DNA of 64,000 bases from Aureispira sp. CCB-E. Lineage in GTDB: Bacteria; Bacteroidota; Bacteroidia; Chitinophagales; Saprospiraceae. Positions 37,583 through 47,420 of the stretch are shown piece by piece. The notes beneath the pieces are model-generated. The model did not search any database. It was not told where the DNA came from and saw only the letters and a list, made by a program, of their open reading frames with translations. Positions within the stretch are counted from its first letter, which is position 1. Each line of letters opens with the position of its first letter. Made by a program: the position numbers and the translations under genes. The stretch lies in assembly GCF_031326345.1 (NCBI RefSeq), contig NZ_CP133671.1, positions 2,852,001 through 2,916,000 on the forward strand, read 5' to 3'.

Positions 37583-38131
37583 TTTGTAATAGGCTATAAG
37601 CTTTATTGAATAGTTTGTTGAAAATTTAATATGAATGTGCTTTTTTATCTTTTTGGTAACTAAGCTTGCGGCCTCATGACCGCAGGGAATAATCAACGAC
37701 CACGAAGTAGCAGCGTAGCTAACTACTATTTATTGTTAGTCAATTATTATTACACTTGCTCGTTGTAGTTTACAAAAAACACAGGGTTATCCAATTCCGT
37801 ATTAGTACCAAACCAAGCTTGCGAGCGAAGGAACCTAGTGAACGAAAGTACAAACTACTATTGATGAATTATGAAACGATATTCAAAAGGCATAATAATT
37901 GCGCATTTGTTAAGTTGGTTCTATTTTTAAACAAAAGTACAATTTCTTTCGTTTTTCTGTACTAAGAATCTATATAAGTATTGGTATAAATCAAACTGGA
38001 GGATAAACAAACTACAATTGTGGTAGGAATTGTTTAACTTAGACCGAAGCCCATTGCTATGATATATATAGTACCTCTTTTAATATAATATTAATCTGCT
38101 CCCTTATTTAAAAAATTGGAAGTCGTCGTCT
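37583..38131. other. 549-bp repeat-bearing intergenic region
   Basis: Contains a partial dispersed repeat (37630-37660, sharing the block atgtgcttttttatcttttt with the other copies) and the second 39-bp repeat copy at 37690-37728. The promoter of the surface protein at 38132 must lie in its right half. No real gene is visible; a 69-codon frame at 37756 covers repeat-like sequence. Confidence 0.6.
37690..37728 (+). repeat. 39-bp repeat, copy 2
   Basis: Identical to 32245-32283. It lies just upstream of the DUF2804 gene on the opposite side from its coding frame. Confidence 0.85.
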
Positions 38132-41026
38132 ATGAAGTATTTAATTCATTCTATAAGTTTGTTATGTTGTCTAGTTCTATTCCCATTTTCTACTACTCAA
38201 GCAAGTCATATTGTAGGAGGAGAAATGACCTATAATTGTTTGGGAAACAATCAATATGAGATTTTGTTAACCATTTTTAGAGATTGTGAGAATGGAAACC
38301 CAGGAGCTTATTTTGATAATCCAGCCATTATTGGTGTTTTTGATGCTACATCAGGGGCTTACTTGGGCAAAGAATCTTTTTTTCTAACGGTAGACGATAC
38401 ACTAGATTTATCCTTGAGTAATCCTTGCTATACGATACCCCCCAATGTGTGTATTCATACAACAACTTACAGAAGGCAAATTACCCTTCCTTATAGAAGT
38501 GGTGGTTATCACTTAGCTTATCAGCGGTGTTGTCGAAATAATATCATTGCTAATATTGTCAATCCACAAGCTTCTGGAGCTACGTATGATGTGGTTATTT
38601 CAGCCAATGCACTAGCTAATTGTAATAGCAGCGCAAGGTTTAGAGAGTGGCCTCCTTTTTATATTTGCCAAGGTTCTTCTATCAATTATGATAACTCCGC
38701 ATTTGATCCAGATGGAGATTCTATCGTATATAGTTTGTGCAATCCTTATGATGGTGCCACTCAAGGAGATCCTATCCCTGATCCACCAGCAGGTCCTCCT
38801 TACAATTCTGTGGTATGGTTGCCACCTTACAACCTTAACAATATGTTGGGAGGACCCGATCCTTTGAGAATAGACCCTGTGACTGGTTTGTTAACAGGCA
38901 CGCCACCTACTTTAGGAACTTTTGTGGTAGGAATTTGTGCCCAAGAATATAGAAATGGTGTTTTAATTGGGGTCACAAAACGAGATTTTCAATATTCCGT
39001 AGGAGTGTGTACTCCTTTGCAAGCACAGTTTGCGGTTAATATTCCACCTTGCAATAATACGCTTTCGGTCTTGCACCTTAATGCAAGTACTTCTCTAAAT
39101 ACGTCTTTTCAATGGGATTTTGGAGATAATTCACCTATTTCAACTGCTGTTAATCCATACCATGCCTACCCAGATACAGGAACGTATACTGTAACCATGA
39201 TTGCAGCAGCAGGACTTTCTTGTGTGGATACCGTAGAGCGCCAAATTACCGTAACACTAGATGGGGCAGATGTAGAAGTGCCTCCGCAAGAAGCTTGTTT
39301 GGGAGATACGGTGTTGCTTGTTGCACAAAATGTATTGAGTAACTATAATAATTTAGTATCTTATAACTGGTCACCCAACAACACCATTTTATCAGGACAG
39401 GGAACCGATTCTGTTTATGTTGTCGCTAATAGTAACATAAACTTGAGTGTAACGGTAATCAATGATAATGGTTGCCAAGATGTTGATAATACCAATATAC
39501 AATTACAATTAGTAGAAGCTAGTTTCGATAGTATTGCCTTTGATTGTAACACTACCTTGAGTATCCCATTTACTAACAATAGTGTTGCTGTTAACAATGG
39601 CTATTGGTGGGATTTTGATGGGACAGGGACCTCGACGGATGTATTTCCTGTTCATACATTTCCAGATACAGGACTGTATTCGATTACTTTAATTGCTGGG
39701 TATGGAGCATTGTGTCAAGATACATTTACTAGAGATATTTATATCCCATTGGATGGTGCATCAGTTCTGTCTACTTCTCCTACACAAGCTTGCAAGGGAG
39801 ACGATTTGATTTTAAGTGTGACCAATGAGCTTGCTAATTATAATAATATAGCAGGTTATGTATGGACACCAGATGCTCCGATTTTATCTGGTCAAGGAAC
39901 GGATTCTATTCAAATTGTAGCAGATGCCAATACGGTATTTACAGTTAATGTTATTAATGACAATGGTTGTGTCGATACCGTAAAACTACCGCTTCAAGTA
40001 TTTCAAGTTAACGCTACTTTTGACACGACGGAATTGGTGTGTAACAAATCGCTAGATGTTCCTTTTACTAATACCAGTGTCGATCCTAATGTAGGATTTG
40101 TATGGGATTTTGGAGGTACAGGAACCTCGACAGATTTAAGTCCAACCCACACGTTTCCTGACACAGGGACTTATACCGTTACATTGATAGGAGGTATTGG
40201 AACTGCTTGTCCAGACACCTTCTCAAGGACGATCTATTTGCCAATAGATGGGTTAGAAATAATAGCCTCTGATTCTCAATTGGTTTGTAGAGGAGATACC
40301 GTTTTGTTAACTGCTTCAAATGTTTTATCTTTATACAGTAATGTTGTAGACTACACATGGACACCAGGGACAAATATACTAACTGGTCAAGGAACGGATA
40401 GTGTGGAAGTCTTGGCAAACGGAGATCTAGATTTTATAGTAATTGGCTTAAATGATAGAGGTTGTAGAGATACTGCTATGGCGCATGTTAATGTGAGTAC
40501 AATGTCTCCCGCTTTTACAGTGGTTGCAATCCCTGATAGTATCTTTTTAGGACAGTCTTCTCAGTTGGCTGCTACCAATGTAGCAGGTTATATATACAGC
40601 TGGTTGCCAGATACAACTTTAAGTGCTTATAATATTCCTGATCCAATCGCTAAGCCTAGACAAACGACAACCTATTATTTGACAGTTGAAAATCAACTTT
40701 GCACAGATTATGACTCTGTAACTGTTCGAATAAGACAGCCAGTTTGTGATGGTCCTGTTGTATTTATACCCAATGCATTTTCGCCTGATGGAGATGGTTA
40801 CAATGATGTATTGATGGTGAATGGAAACAATATCGACGAAATGACGATGGCCATTTATAATAGATGGGGACAAAAGGTATTTGAAACCAATAGCCAAGAT
40901 ATTGGTTGGGATGGAACATTTGAAGGACAAGCTTTGCCGCCAGATGTATATGGTTATTATATGAGATGCACGTGCGATGGAGGAGGTACGTTGTTATTAA
41001 AAGGAAATATTACCTTACTAAAGTAA
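38132..41026 (+). CDS. Type IX-secreted surface protein, 3 PKD-like modules, type B sorting domain
   Basis: A 964-residue protein. The signal peptide covers about 1-25 (ending TTQA). An N-terminal domain starts SHIVGGEMTYNCLGN and holds several cysteines (FRDCENG, CCRNN; residues 25-290). Three repeats of about 165 residues follow, each with GQGTDSV, a CN.....PF.N segment and the PKD-like (F/Y)PDTGTY core. The C-terminus (about 870-964) is the CHU_C/gliding-associated type B sorting domain: FIPNAFSPDGDGYNDVL, IYNRWGQKVFET, PPDVYGYYMRC. Type B sorting uses PorP/SprF-type partners. It is the first of three related genes in tandem and is probably an adhesin or polymer-binding fibre. Confidence 0.93.
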   Translation: MKYLIHSISLLCCLVLFPFSTTQASHIVGGEMTYNCLGNNQYEILLTIFRDCENGNPGAYFDNPAIIGVFDATSGAYLGKESFFLTVDDTLDLSLSNPCYTIPPNVCIHTTTYRRQITLPYRSGGYHLAYQRCCRNNIIANIVNPQASGATYDVVISANALANCNSSARFREWPPFYICQGSSINYDNSAFDPDGDSIVYSLCNPYDGATQGDPIPDPPAGPPYNSVVWLPPYNLNNMLGGPDPLRIDPVTGLLTGTPPTLGTFVVGICAQEYRNGVLIGVTKRDFQYSVGVCTPLQAQFAVNIPPCNNTLSVLHLNASTSLNTSFQWDFGDNSPISTAVNPYHAYPDTGTYTVTMIAAAGLSCVDTVERQITVTLDGADVEVPPQEACLGDTVLLVAQNVLSNYNNLVSYNWSPNNTILSGQGTDSVYVVANSNINLSVTVINDNGCQDVDNTNIQLQLVEASFDSIAFDCNTTLSIPFTNNSVAVNNGYWWDFDGTGTSTDVFPVHTFPDTGLYSITLIAGYGALCQDTFTRDIYIPLDGASVLSTSPTQACKGDDLILSVTNELANYNNIAGYVWTPDAPILSGQGTDSIQIVADANTVFTVNVINDNGCVDTVKLPLQVFQVNATFDTTELVCNKSLDVPFTNTSVDPNVGFVWDFGGTGTSTDLSPTHTFPDTGTYTVTLIGGIGTACPDTFSRTIYLPIDGLEIIASDSQLVCRGDTVLLTASNVLSLYSNVVDYTWTPGTNILTGQGTDSVEVLANGDLDFIVIGLNDRGCRDTAMAHVNVSTMSPAFTVVAIPDSIFLGQSSQLAATNVAGYIYSWLPDTTLSAYNIPDPIAKPRQTTTYYLTVENQLCTDYDSVTVRIRQPVCDGPVVFIPNAFSPDGDGYNDVLMVNGNNIDEMTMAIYNRWGQKVFETNSQDIGWDGTFEGQALPPDVYGYYMRCTCDGGGTLLLKGNITLLK

Positions 41027-41122
41027 ATAGATGGTTTGATAGAGTAATACGATGCTTTTAGGGCTATCTTAAAATAGTACTCTGATAATTAAAAAGAATC
41101 AGAGCGTGATAAAAAAGTAAAA

Positions 41123-41157
41123 GGGATAAATGATTGGTAGTTTATCCCGTTTTTTTT
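41123..41157 (+). terminator. Rho-independent terminator between the first and second surface-protein genes
   Basis: An 8-bp stem gggataaa / tttatccc with a 10-nt loop and eight Ts. It shows the two genes are separate units. Confidence 0.85.
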
Positions 41158-41188
41158 GATAGCCCCCACAGCTCAAAACTACTCTATT

Positions 41189-44100
41189 ATGAAAAAAGCA
41201 CTACTCCATGCTTTAAAAGGCATACTCTTATTGCTGGCTCTCCTTTGCTGTTCTCAAAAAGCTCTAGCAACCCATATTGTTGGGGGAGAAATGAATTATC
41301 GATGTTTGGGCAATGATCAATACGAAGTTTCTTTGACGGTATTTCGAGATTGCGATACTGGTGTTCCTTGGTTTGATGATCCTGCTTCGATTGGTGTTTT
41401 TGATGGACAAACCAATGTGCTAATTTTTAGTCAATTAGTTGATTTAGATGCAGGAATCAATGATACACTAGATATTTATTTGCCTGATTCTTGCTTGATT
41501 GTACCCAACAATGTTTGCATTCATACAACCACTTATACCGATACGTTTACCTTGCCTTTTTCTTTGACAGGCTATACTTTGGCTTATCAAAGGTGTTGTC
41601 GAAATCAAGATATTGTAAATATTGTCAATCCCAATTCGACAGGAGCAACTTACTGGACATATATATCACCAGCTGCGTTGCAATTGTGCAACAGTTCAGC
41701 TGTTTTTAATGAATGGCCTCGGGTGTATTTGTGTTCAAGAGTTCCTATAGCATTTGATCATTCGGCAACAGATGTAGACGGGGATTCTATCGTATACGAA
41801 CTCTGCACGCCTTCGGATGGTGCAACTAATGCGAACGCAAGACCACAACCACCCAATGCTCCTCCTTATCAAAATATCACATGGCAAGCGCCATATGGTG
41901 TATCCAACGTACTAGGAGGTCCCGACCCTTTATCTATAGATCCCGTTACTGGTTTGTTGACAGGTACGCCGCAAAACTTAGGCGTATTTTTGGTTGGAGT
42001 TTGTCTTAAAGAATATAGAAATGGAAACTTAATTTCGATTACTAGGCGCGATTTTCAACATGTAGTCGGAACCTGTGAACCACAAACAGTAGCAGATTTT
42101 GACACAACAGGATTGCAATGCAATAAAGTGCTAACTTATCCATTTGATAATGACAGTCGAGTCGTAACAGGATCGTACAATTGGATATTCGATACCTTGG
42201 GAACCTCTCAAGCTGTTAATCCTATATTTACATTCCCAGATACAGGACTTTATACCGTCACTCTAGTGGCGGGAATTGGTTCTCCTTGTTTGGATACTTT
42301 TTCTGTGGATATGGACATTAGAATAGAAGCCTTAGAATTATCAATGGCAGCACCACAAACGGCTTGCCAAGGAGATACCATATTGTTAGTGGCTACCGAT
42401 ACTTATGAAGGATATTCTGACTCAACAACATTTACTTGGTCTCCTGCGGCGGCTATTATCAGCGGACAAGGAACAGATAGCGTTTGGGTGGTTGTTAATC
42501 AAAGCACACAGTTTCGAGTAGATGGTGTCAATAACTATGGTTGTACTAGTAGTGCTTTTGCAACGATCAACATGCGGCAAGTGACGGCAGATTTTACAAC
42601 AACGAGTACACCCTGCAATACGTCATTAACTTTACAGTTTCAAAATCAAAGTTCTAGCAACCCTACTAATAATAATTATCAATGGCAATTTGGTACCTTA
42701 GGATTTGCTACGGCAACCAATCCTTTTTTTGTTTTTCCTGATACAGGAACCTACACCGTAACTTTGGTGGCAGGAGTAGGCAGCCTATGTGCTGATACTA
42801 TTTCAAGGAATGTTTTGGTACAATTAACAGCAATGGAGTTGCAGCCAATTCCTGATGTCACTGCATGCAAGGGAGATAGTATTTTTATTAAAGCTATAGA
42901 TTTGTATAAAGATTATTCTACTTCTGCTAATTATGTTTGGACACCAAGTTCAGAGATTGTAACGGGGCAAGGAACAGATAGTGTTTTAATTATAGCCAAT
43001 AACTCCACACAAATACAGGTATCAGGACAAAATAACTATGGTTGCCCCAGTACATTGAGTTTTGACATTGACGTTATCCATATAGAAGCTAATTTTGACA
43101 CGCTTGATTTGGCTTGTAATACATCTCTAGCCATTCCATTTACGAACAGCTCCATTAATAGTTTGGGAGGTAGTAATTATTTATGGCGCTTTGATACTTT
43201 GGCAACTAGTACTACTACCAACCCAATATACACCTTTCCAGATACAGGAATGTATGCAATTGAACTCATTGTAGGAGCCAATACCTTGTGTCCTGATACC
43301 ATGTCATTAGATTTATATTTACCACTTTATGGTGTTGATTTGACACCAATTCCAGCACAAACAGCATGTGTAGGCGATTCGTTATGGTTAACCGTGGATG
43401 ATTTGTTAGAACGTTATTCGGATAGTATTGACTATGTTTGGACACCTACTTCACAGATTATTGAAGGGCAAGGGACAGATTCGGTCTTAATTCTAGCGAC
43501 CAATACGACGACTATAAAAGTTGAAGCGTTGAACAGTCATTTGTGTCGAGATACTGTTACTACAACTATAAACGTATTGGAAGTTAATGCTTCTTTTGAT
43601 ACCCTAGATGTTTTGTGTAATACTTCTTTGTTAGTTCCTTTTGTCAATACATCTACTAGCAATCTAACAATGAATAATTATGAGTGGAATTTTGAAAATT
43701 TGGCAACATCCACAGATGTTAACCCGCTATACAATTTTCCAGATACAGGAAATTATACCGTACGTTTAGTGGCTGGAGTTGGTAGTTTGTGTCCAGATAC
43801 ATTCAATATGGAGGTCTATTTGCCTTTACATGGTTTAATTATGGATGCTCCTGATGTCTCGGTTATCTGTAAAGAAGATACGGTAGAACTAACGGTTACC
43901 AATGCTTTGGATGCTTATACCGATTGGGTCAATTATCAGTGGTTGCCGACCAATGAAATTTTTGCAGGGCAAGGAACCGACACGGCATATGCCTTGATGG
44001 ATACTAATACCACTTTTATTGTAATTGGAAACAATGCGCATGGTTGCGTTGATACAGCTTATGCACAAGGGCGCATCATTTACATTTCACCAATATTGAC

Positions 44101-44611
44101 AACGACTGTAAACCCTGACAGTATTTTTGTTGGTCAAACGGCTCAATTAGCTACAACAAACGATATCAATTATCTCTATAATTGGTTGCCAGATACAACA
44201 TTGGATAATTATTTTATTTATAATCCCATGGCAAAACCGAGACAAACAACTTGGTATTTTGTTTCGGCAACCAATCAATATGGTTGTACGACCAAAGATT
44301 CGGTTTTAGTTCCGATAAAAGCTCCCGTTTGTGGTTTGCCTACTGTGTTTATACCCAACGCATTTTCACCTGATGGAGATGGTCACAATGATGTTTTGAT
44401 GATTAATGGAAATAACATAGCAAGGATTGATTGGACAATTTACAATCGTTGGGGCGAAAAGGTATTTGAAAGCAACGACCAAGCGATTGGATGGAATGGT
44501 ACGTTTAAAGGGAAAACACTGCCTCCAGACGTTTATGGCTATTATTTAAGGTGTATATGTGATGATGGAAGTGAACTATTGACAAAAGGAAATATTACTT
44601 TGTTGAGATAA
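41189..44611 (+). CDS. Type IX-secreted surface protein, 4 PKD-like modules, type B sorting domain
   Basis: A 1140-residue paralogue. I chose ATG 41189 (MKKALLHALKG), because the alternative TTG 41156 lies in the terminator T run. The signal peptide ends near QKALA, followed by THIVGGEMNYRCLGN and the same cysteine-bearing N-terminal domain. Four repeat modules are present (GQGTDS at four sites, FPDTG at four sites). The C-terminal CHU_C domain reads FIPNAFSPDGDGHNDVL, IYNRWGEKVFES, PPDVYGYYLRC. It differs from its neighbours mainly in module number. Confidence 0.93.
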   Translation: MKKALLHALKGILLLLALLCCSQKALATHIVGGEMNYRCLGNDQYEVSLTVFRDCDTGVPWFDDPASIGVFDGQTNVLIFSQLVDLDAGINDTLDIYLPDSCLIVPNNVCIHTTTYTDTFTLPFSLTGYTLAYQRCCRNQDIVNIVNPNSTGATYWTYISPAALQLCNSSAVFNEWPRVYLCSRVPIAFDHSATDVDGDSIVYELCTPSDGATNANARPQPPNAPPYQNITWQAPYGVSNVLGGPDPLSIDPVTGLLTGTPQNLGVFLVGVCLKEYRNGNLISITRRDFQHVVGTCEPQTVADFDTTGLQCNKVLTYPFDNDSRVVTGSYNWIFDTLGTSQAVNPIFTFPDTGLYTVTLVAGIGSPCLDTFSVDMDIRIEALELSMAAPQTACQGDTILLVATDTYEGYSDSTTFTWSPAAAIISGQGTDSVWVVVNQSTQFRVDGVNNYGCTSSAFATINMRQVTADFTTTSTPCNTSLTLQFQNQSSSNPTNNNYQWQFGTLGFATATNPFFVFPDTGTYTVTLVAGVGSLCADTISRNVLVQLTAMELQPIPDVTACKGDSIFIKAIDLYKDYSTSANYVWTPSSEIVTGQGTDSVLIIANNSTQIQVSGQNNYGCPSTLSFDIDVIHIEANFDTLDLACNTSLAIPFTNSSINSLGGSNYLWRFDTLATSTTTNPIYTFPDTGMYAIELIVGANTLCPDTMSLDLYLPLYGVDLTPIPAQTACVGDSLWLTVDDLLERYSDSIDYVWTPTSQIIEGQGTDSVLILATNTTTIKVEALNSHLCRDTVTTTINVLEVNASFDTLDVLCNTSLLVPFVNTSTSNLTMNNYEWNFENLATSTDVNPLYNFPDTGNYTVRLVAGVGSLCPDTFNMEVYLPLHGLIMDAPDVSVICKEDTVELTVTNALDAYTDWVNYQWLPTNEIFAGQGTDTAYALMDTNTTFIVIGNNAHGCVDTAYAQGRIIYISPILTTTVNPDSIFVGQTAQLATTNDINYLYNWLPDTTLDNYFIYNPMAKPRQTTWYFVSATNQYGCTTKDSVLVPIKAPVCGLPTVFIPNAFSPDGDGHNDVLMINGNNIARIDWTIYNRWGEKVFESNDQAIGWNGTFKGKTLPPDVYGYYLRCICDDGSELLTKGNITLLR

Positions 44612-44819
44612 AGCAAGTATTATGCTCATATTGAATAACAAGTTGTAAATTTAGTTTAATTTAATATGATTGGATGGAGGTTGATTTTATTCAAACTATA
44701 TGTTATCTTAGAACTAGAATTAATGGCATTAAAATGTAAATAGAAATACTATTTTCTAATAACCAGATGCTTATTTAGGCTGAACAGAAGAATAGCCCTT
44801 GACCACTAAAATTAACACC

Positions 44820-47201
44820 ATGAAAACACTTCGACTCCAATATTTGATCCTAAGTATAAGCAGTATGTTTATAGGCATGCATTCGCTTTTGGCAACCCAT
44901 ATTATTGGAGGAGAAGTTAATTATCGGTGCTTAGGGAACGATCGGTATGAAATTACGTTGCAATTGTTTCGAGATTGTGACACTGGAGTACCTTGGTTTG
45001 AAGATCCAGCAGCCATTCAAATATTGGATGCTAATGGATACTTTATTGATACGATAGGAATGCGATTGAGAAACAATGATACCTTGGCTTTTACAAGCTC
45101 AGCGTGTTCTGTTATTCCACCGTCTGCCTGTATTCATACCACTACTTATCGAGAGGTGCGGACGTTGCCTTTTCGAGTGGGAGGGTATCAGTTTTTATAC
45201 CAAATCTGCTGTCGAAATCAAGATATTATTAATATTGCAAATCCTACAGGAACCCAAGCGGCTTATCATGCTGTTTTAACAGAAGAAGCCTTGTTGTCTT
45301 GCAATAGTGCCCCAAAAGTAGGAGATTGGCCTCCTTTTTATATCTGTAATGGACAGCCATTTAGTTATGATCATTCGGCAACAGATGTTGATGGGGATTC
45401 TTTGGTTTACGAATTGTGTACTCCATACGATATCTTTGGAGTGGCGGGAAATCAATTTGTGAATTGGGTACTCCCTTATAATTTAAACAATATGCTTGGA
45501 GGACCACAACCATTTGTGATAGATCCTGTAACGGGAATGTTGACAGGAACCCCTTTTTCTAATGGAACCTTTGTATTTGGAATTTGCATTAGCGAATACC
45601 GAAATGGCGTATTAATGGGGCGCATACGGAGAGATTTCCAATTTATTGTAACACCTTGTATTACTTCTATTACAGCAGATTTTGAGCCAGATATTCCCAT
45701 CTGTAATGCTTCTCTAAATATTGGCTTTGATAATATGAGCAACCCTTCTAATGGTCCTTTTATTTGGGATTTTGGAGATGGAAGCCCCATATCAACAGTA
45801 GCCAATCCTGTTCATTCTTTTCCAGATACAGGGCAGTATACGGTTCTTCTTATTGCTGGTTTGGGAACTCCTTGTGAGGACTCTATCGAAATGGATGTTC
45901 AATTAAATATAGAGGCTGCGGAAATAGATGTCGTGAGTGCTCCAATTATTTGTAATGATAACAAAGTATTGTTAGTGGCTTACAATATTTTCTCTGAATT
46001 TAATCAAGTAGTTAGCTATAACTGGTCGCCACCTAGCAATATTATTTCGGGACAAGGAACAGATAGTGTTTGGATGTCAGTAAGTGGCAATAGTTTTGGG
46101 GTAATGGTAGAGGCAACGAATAATTATGGATGCACCGATATGGTACAACTAACACAGGTAGATGTTCCTATAGATACAGTGATGGCTGCTTTTGATACGA
46201 CTACATTTACTTGTAATAAATCACTTTCAGTTCCTTTTAACAACCAAAGTGTTACGAACAATCAGCAATATTTATGGAATTTTGGAAATACGGGGAGTTC
46301 AACCGATGAAAATCCAACCCATACCTTTCCCGATACAGGAATGTACGAAATAACTTTAATTGCGGGTATTGGACATCCTTGTCAAGATACATTTAGTAGA
46401 ATGTTGTACGTTCCATTTACAAGTCCTTCTATCGCAGCTATTGGCTCCCAAACAGTTTGTAAGTCAGATACATTATTAGTGACGGCATTTGCAACAGGGC
46501 AAAATTATCATGATATTATAGAGTATAACTGGACGCCTACAGAGCATATTATTTCAGGACAGGGAACAGATAGTATTTGGGTGTTGGCTAATGATGATAT
46601 TTACTTTGAAGTGGTTGGTACTAATACTGAAAATTGTAAAGATACGAATTATACCAGTGTGATTGTCAGCTCTGTTTCTCCTGTACTATCGGTTTCTGCC
46701 TTGCCTGATGCAATTTATGAAGGGCAAACAACTCAACTGTTGGCTACTTATGACATGGATTATACCTATACGTGGTTGCCCGATACAACATTAAATGCAT
46801 ATGATATTCATAATCCTACTGCCCAACCTCGATCAACCAATACGTATTATCTCTCTGTAAGAAATGATATAGGGTGTTCTTTACTAGATTCTGTAACAGT
46901 TACAATTCTGCCGCCACTTTGCGGAAATCCCGTTGTTTTTGTCCCTTCTGCTTTCTCTCCTGATAATGATGGCCACAATGATATTTTGAGGGTAGAAGGC
47001 AATCATATTACCGAAATGACTTTTGCTATTTACAATCGTTGGGGACAGAAGGTTTTTGAAACCAACGATCAAGATAGAGGTTGGGATGGAACATTTGAAG
47101 GGAAATTGTTGTCTCCAGATGTATATGGTTATTATATGCAGTGTGTTTGTGACGATGGGAGCGAAGCCTTTTTGAAAGGAAATATTACGTTGCTACGCTA
47201 A
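44820..47201 (+). CDS. Type IX-secreted surface protein, 2 PKD-like modules, type B sorting domain
   Basis: A 793-residue paralogue and the shortest of the three. ATG 44820 gives a good signal peptide; a TTG at 44799 would add seven residues. The N-terminal domain starts THIIGGEVNYRCLGN. Two repeat modules (GQGTDS twice, FPDTG twice) precede the CHU_C domain (FVPSAFSPDNDGHNDIL, IYNRWGQKVFET, PDVYGYYMQC). The loss or gain of whole modules relative to the other two genes explains most of the size difference. Confidence 0.93.
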   Translation: MKTLRLQYLILSISSMFIGMHSLLATHIIGGEVNYRCLGNDRYEITLQLFRDCDTGVPWFEDPAAIQILDANGYFIDTIGMRLRNNDTLAFTSSACSVIPPSACIHTTTYREVRTLPFRVGGYQFLYQICCRNQDIINIANPTGTQAAYHAVLTEEALLSCNSAPKVGDWPPFYICNGQPFSYDHSATDVDGDSLVYELCTPYDIFGVAGNQFVNWVLPYNLNNMLGGPQPFVIDPVTGMLTGTPFSNGTFVFGICISEYRNGVLMGRIRRDFQFIVTPCITSITADFEPDIPICNASLNIGFDNMSNPSNGPFIWDFGDGSPISTVANPVHSFPDTGQYTVLLIAGLGTPCEDSIEMDVQLNIEAAEIDVVSAPIICNDNKVLLVAYNIFSEFNQVVSYNWSPPSNIISGQGTDSVWMSVSGNSFGVMVEATNNYGCTDMVQLTQVDVPIDTVMAAFDTTTFTCNKSLSVPFNNQSVTNNQQYLWNFGNTGSSTDENPTHTFPDTGMYEITLIAGIGHPCQDTFSRMLYVPFTSPSIAAIGSQTVCKSDTLLVTAFATGQNYHDIIEYNWTPTEHIISGQGTDSIWVLANDDIYFEVVGTNTENCKDTNYTSVIVSSVSPVLSVSALPDAIYEGQTTQLLATYDMDYTYTWLPDTTLNAYDIHNPTAQPRSTNTYYLSVRNDIGCSLLDSVTVTILPPLCGNPVVFVPSAFSPDNDGHNDILRVEGNHITEMTFAIYNRWGQKVFETNDQDRGWDGTFEGKLLSPDVYGYYMQCVCDDGSEAFLKGNITLLR

Positions 47202-47420
47202 GCAATGTTTTATTCTGCACAATAGCGATAAGAGCAAAAAATGTAATGGATTGAAACTATGTTCCTCCTTAATTTGTATTTGATATAACAAGTTCATTGC
47301 TTCATGGAAAATTAAAAATCCAATGAAGCTCCATCGCGTGCAAAAGAAGGTAAAACGATTTGAATTTTATATTTTGAATATATTTTTTGATAATTGTTTG
47401 CTTGTCTTAATCCTTATATT

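Noticed and set aside
37756-37965. A 69-codon frame upstream of the surface-protein array
   Set aside because: It covers repeat-like intergenic sequence and has no family resemblance.
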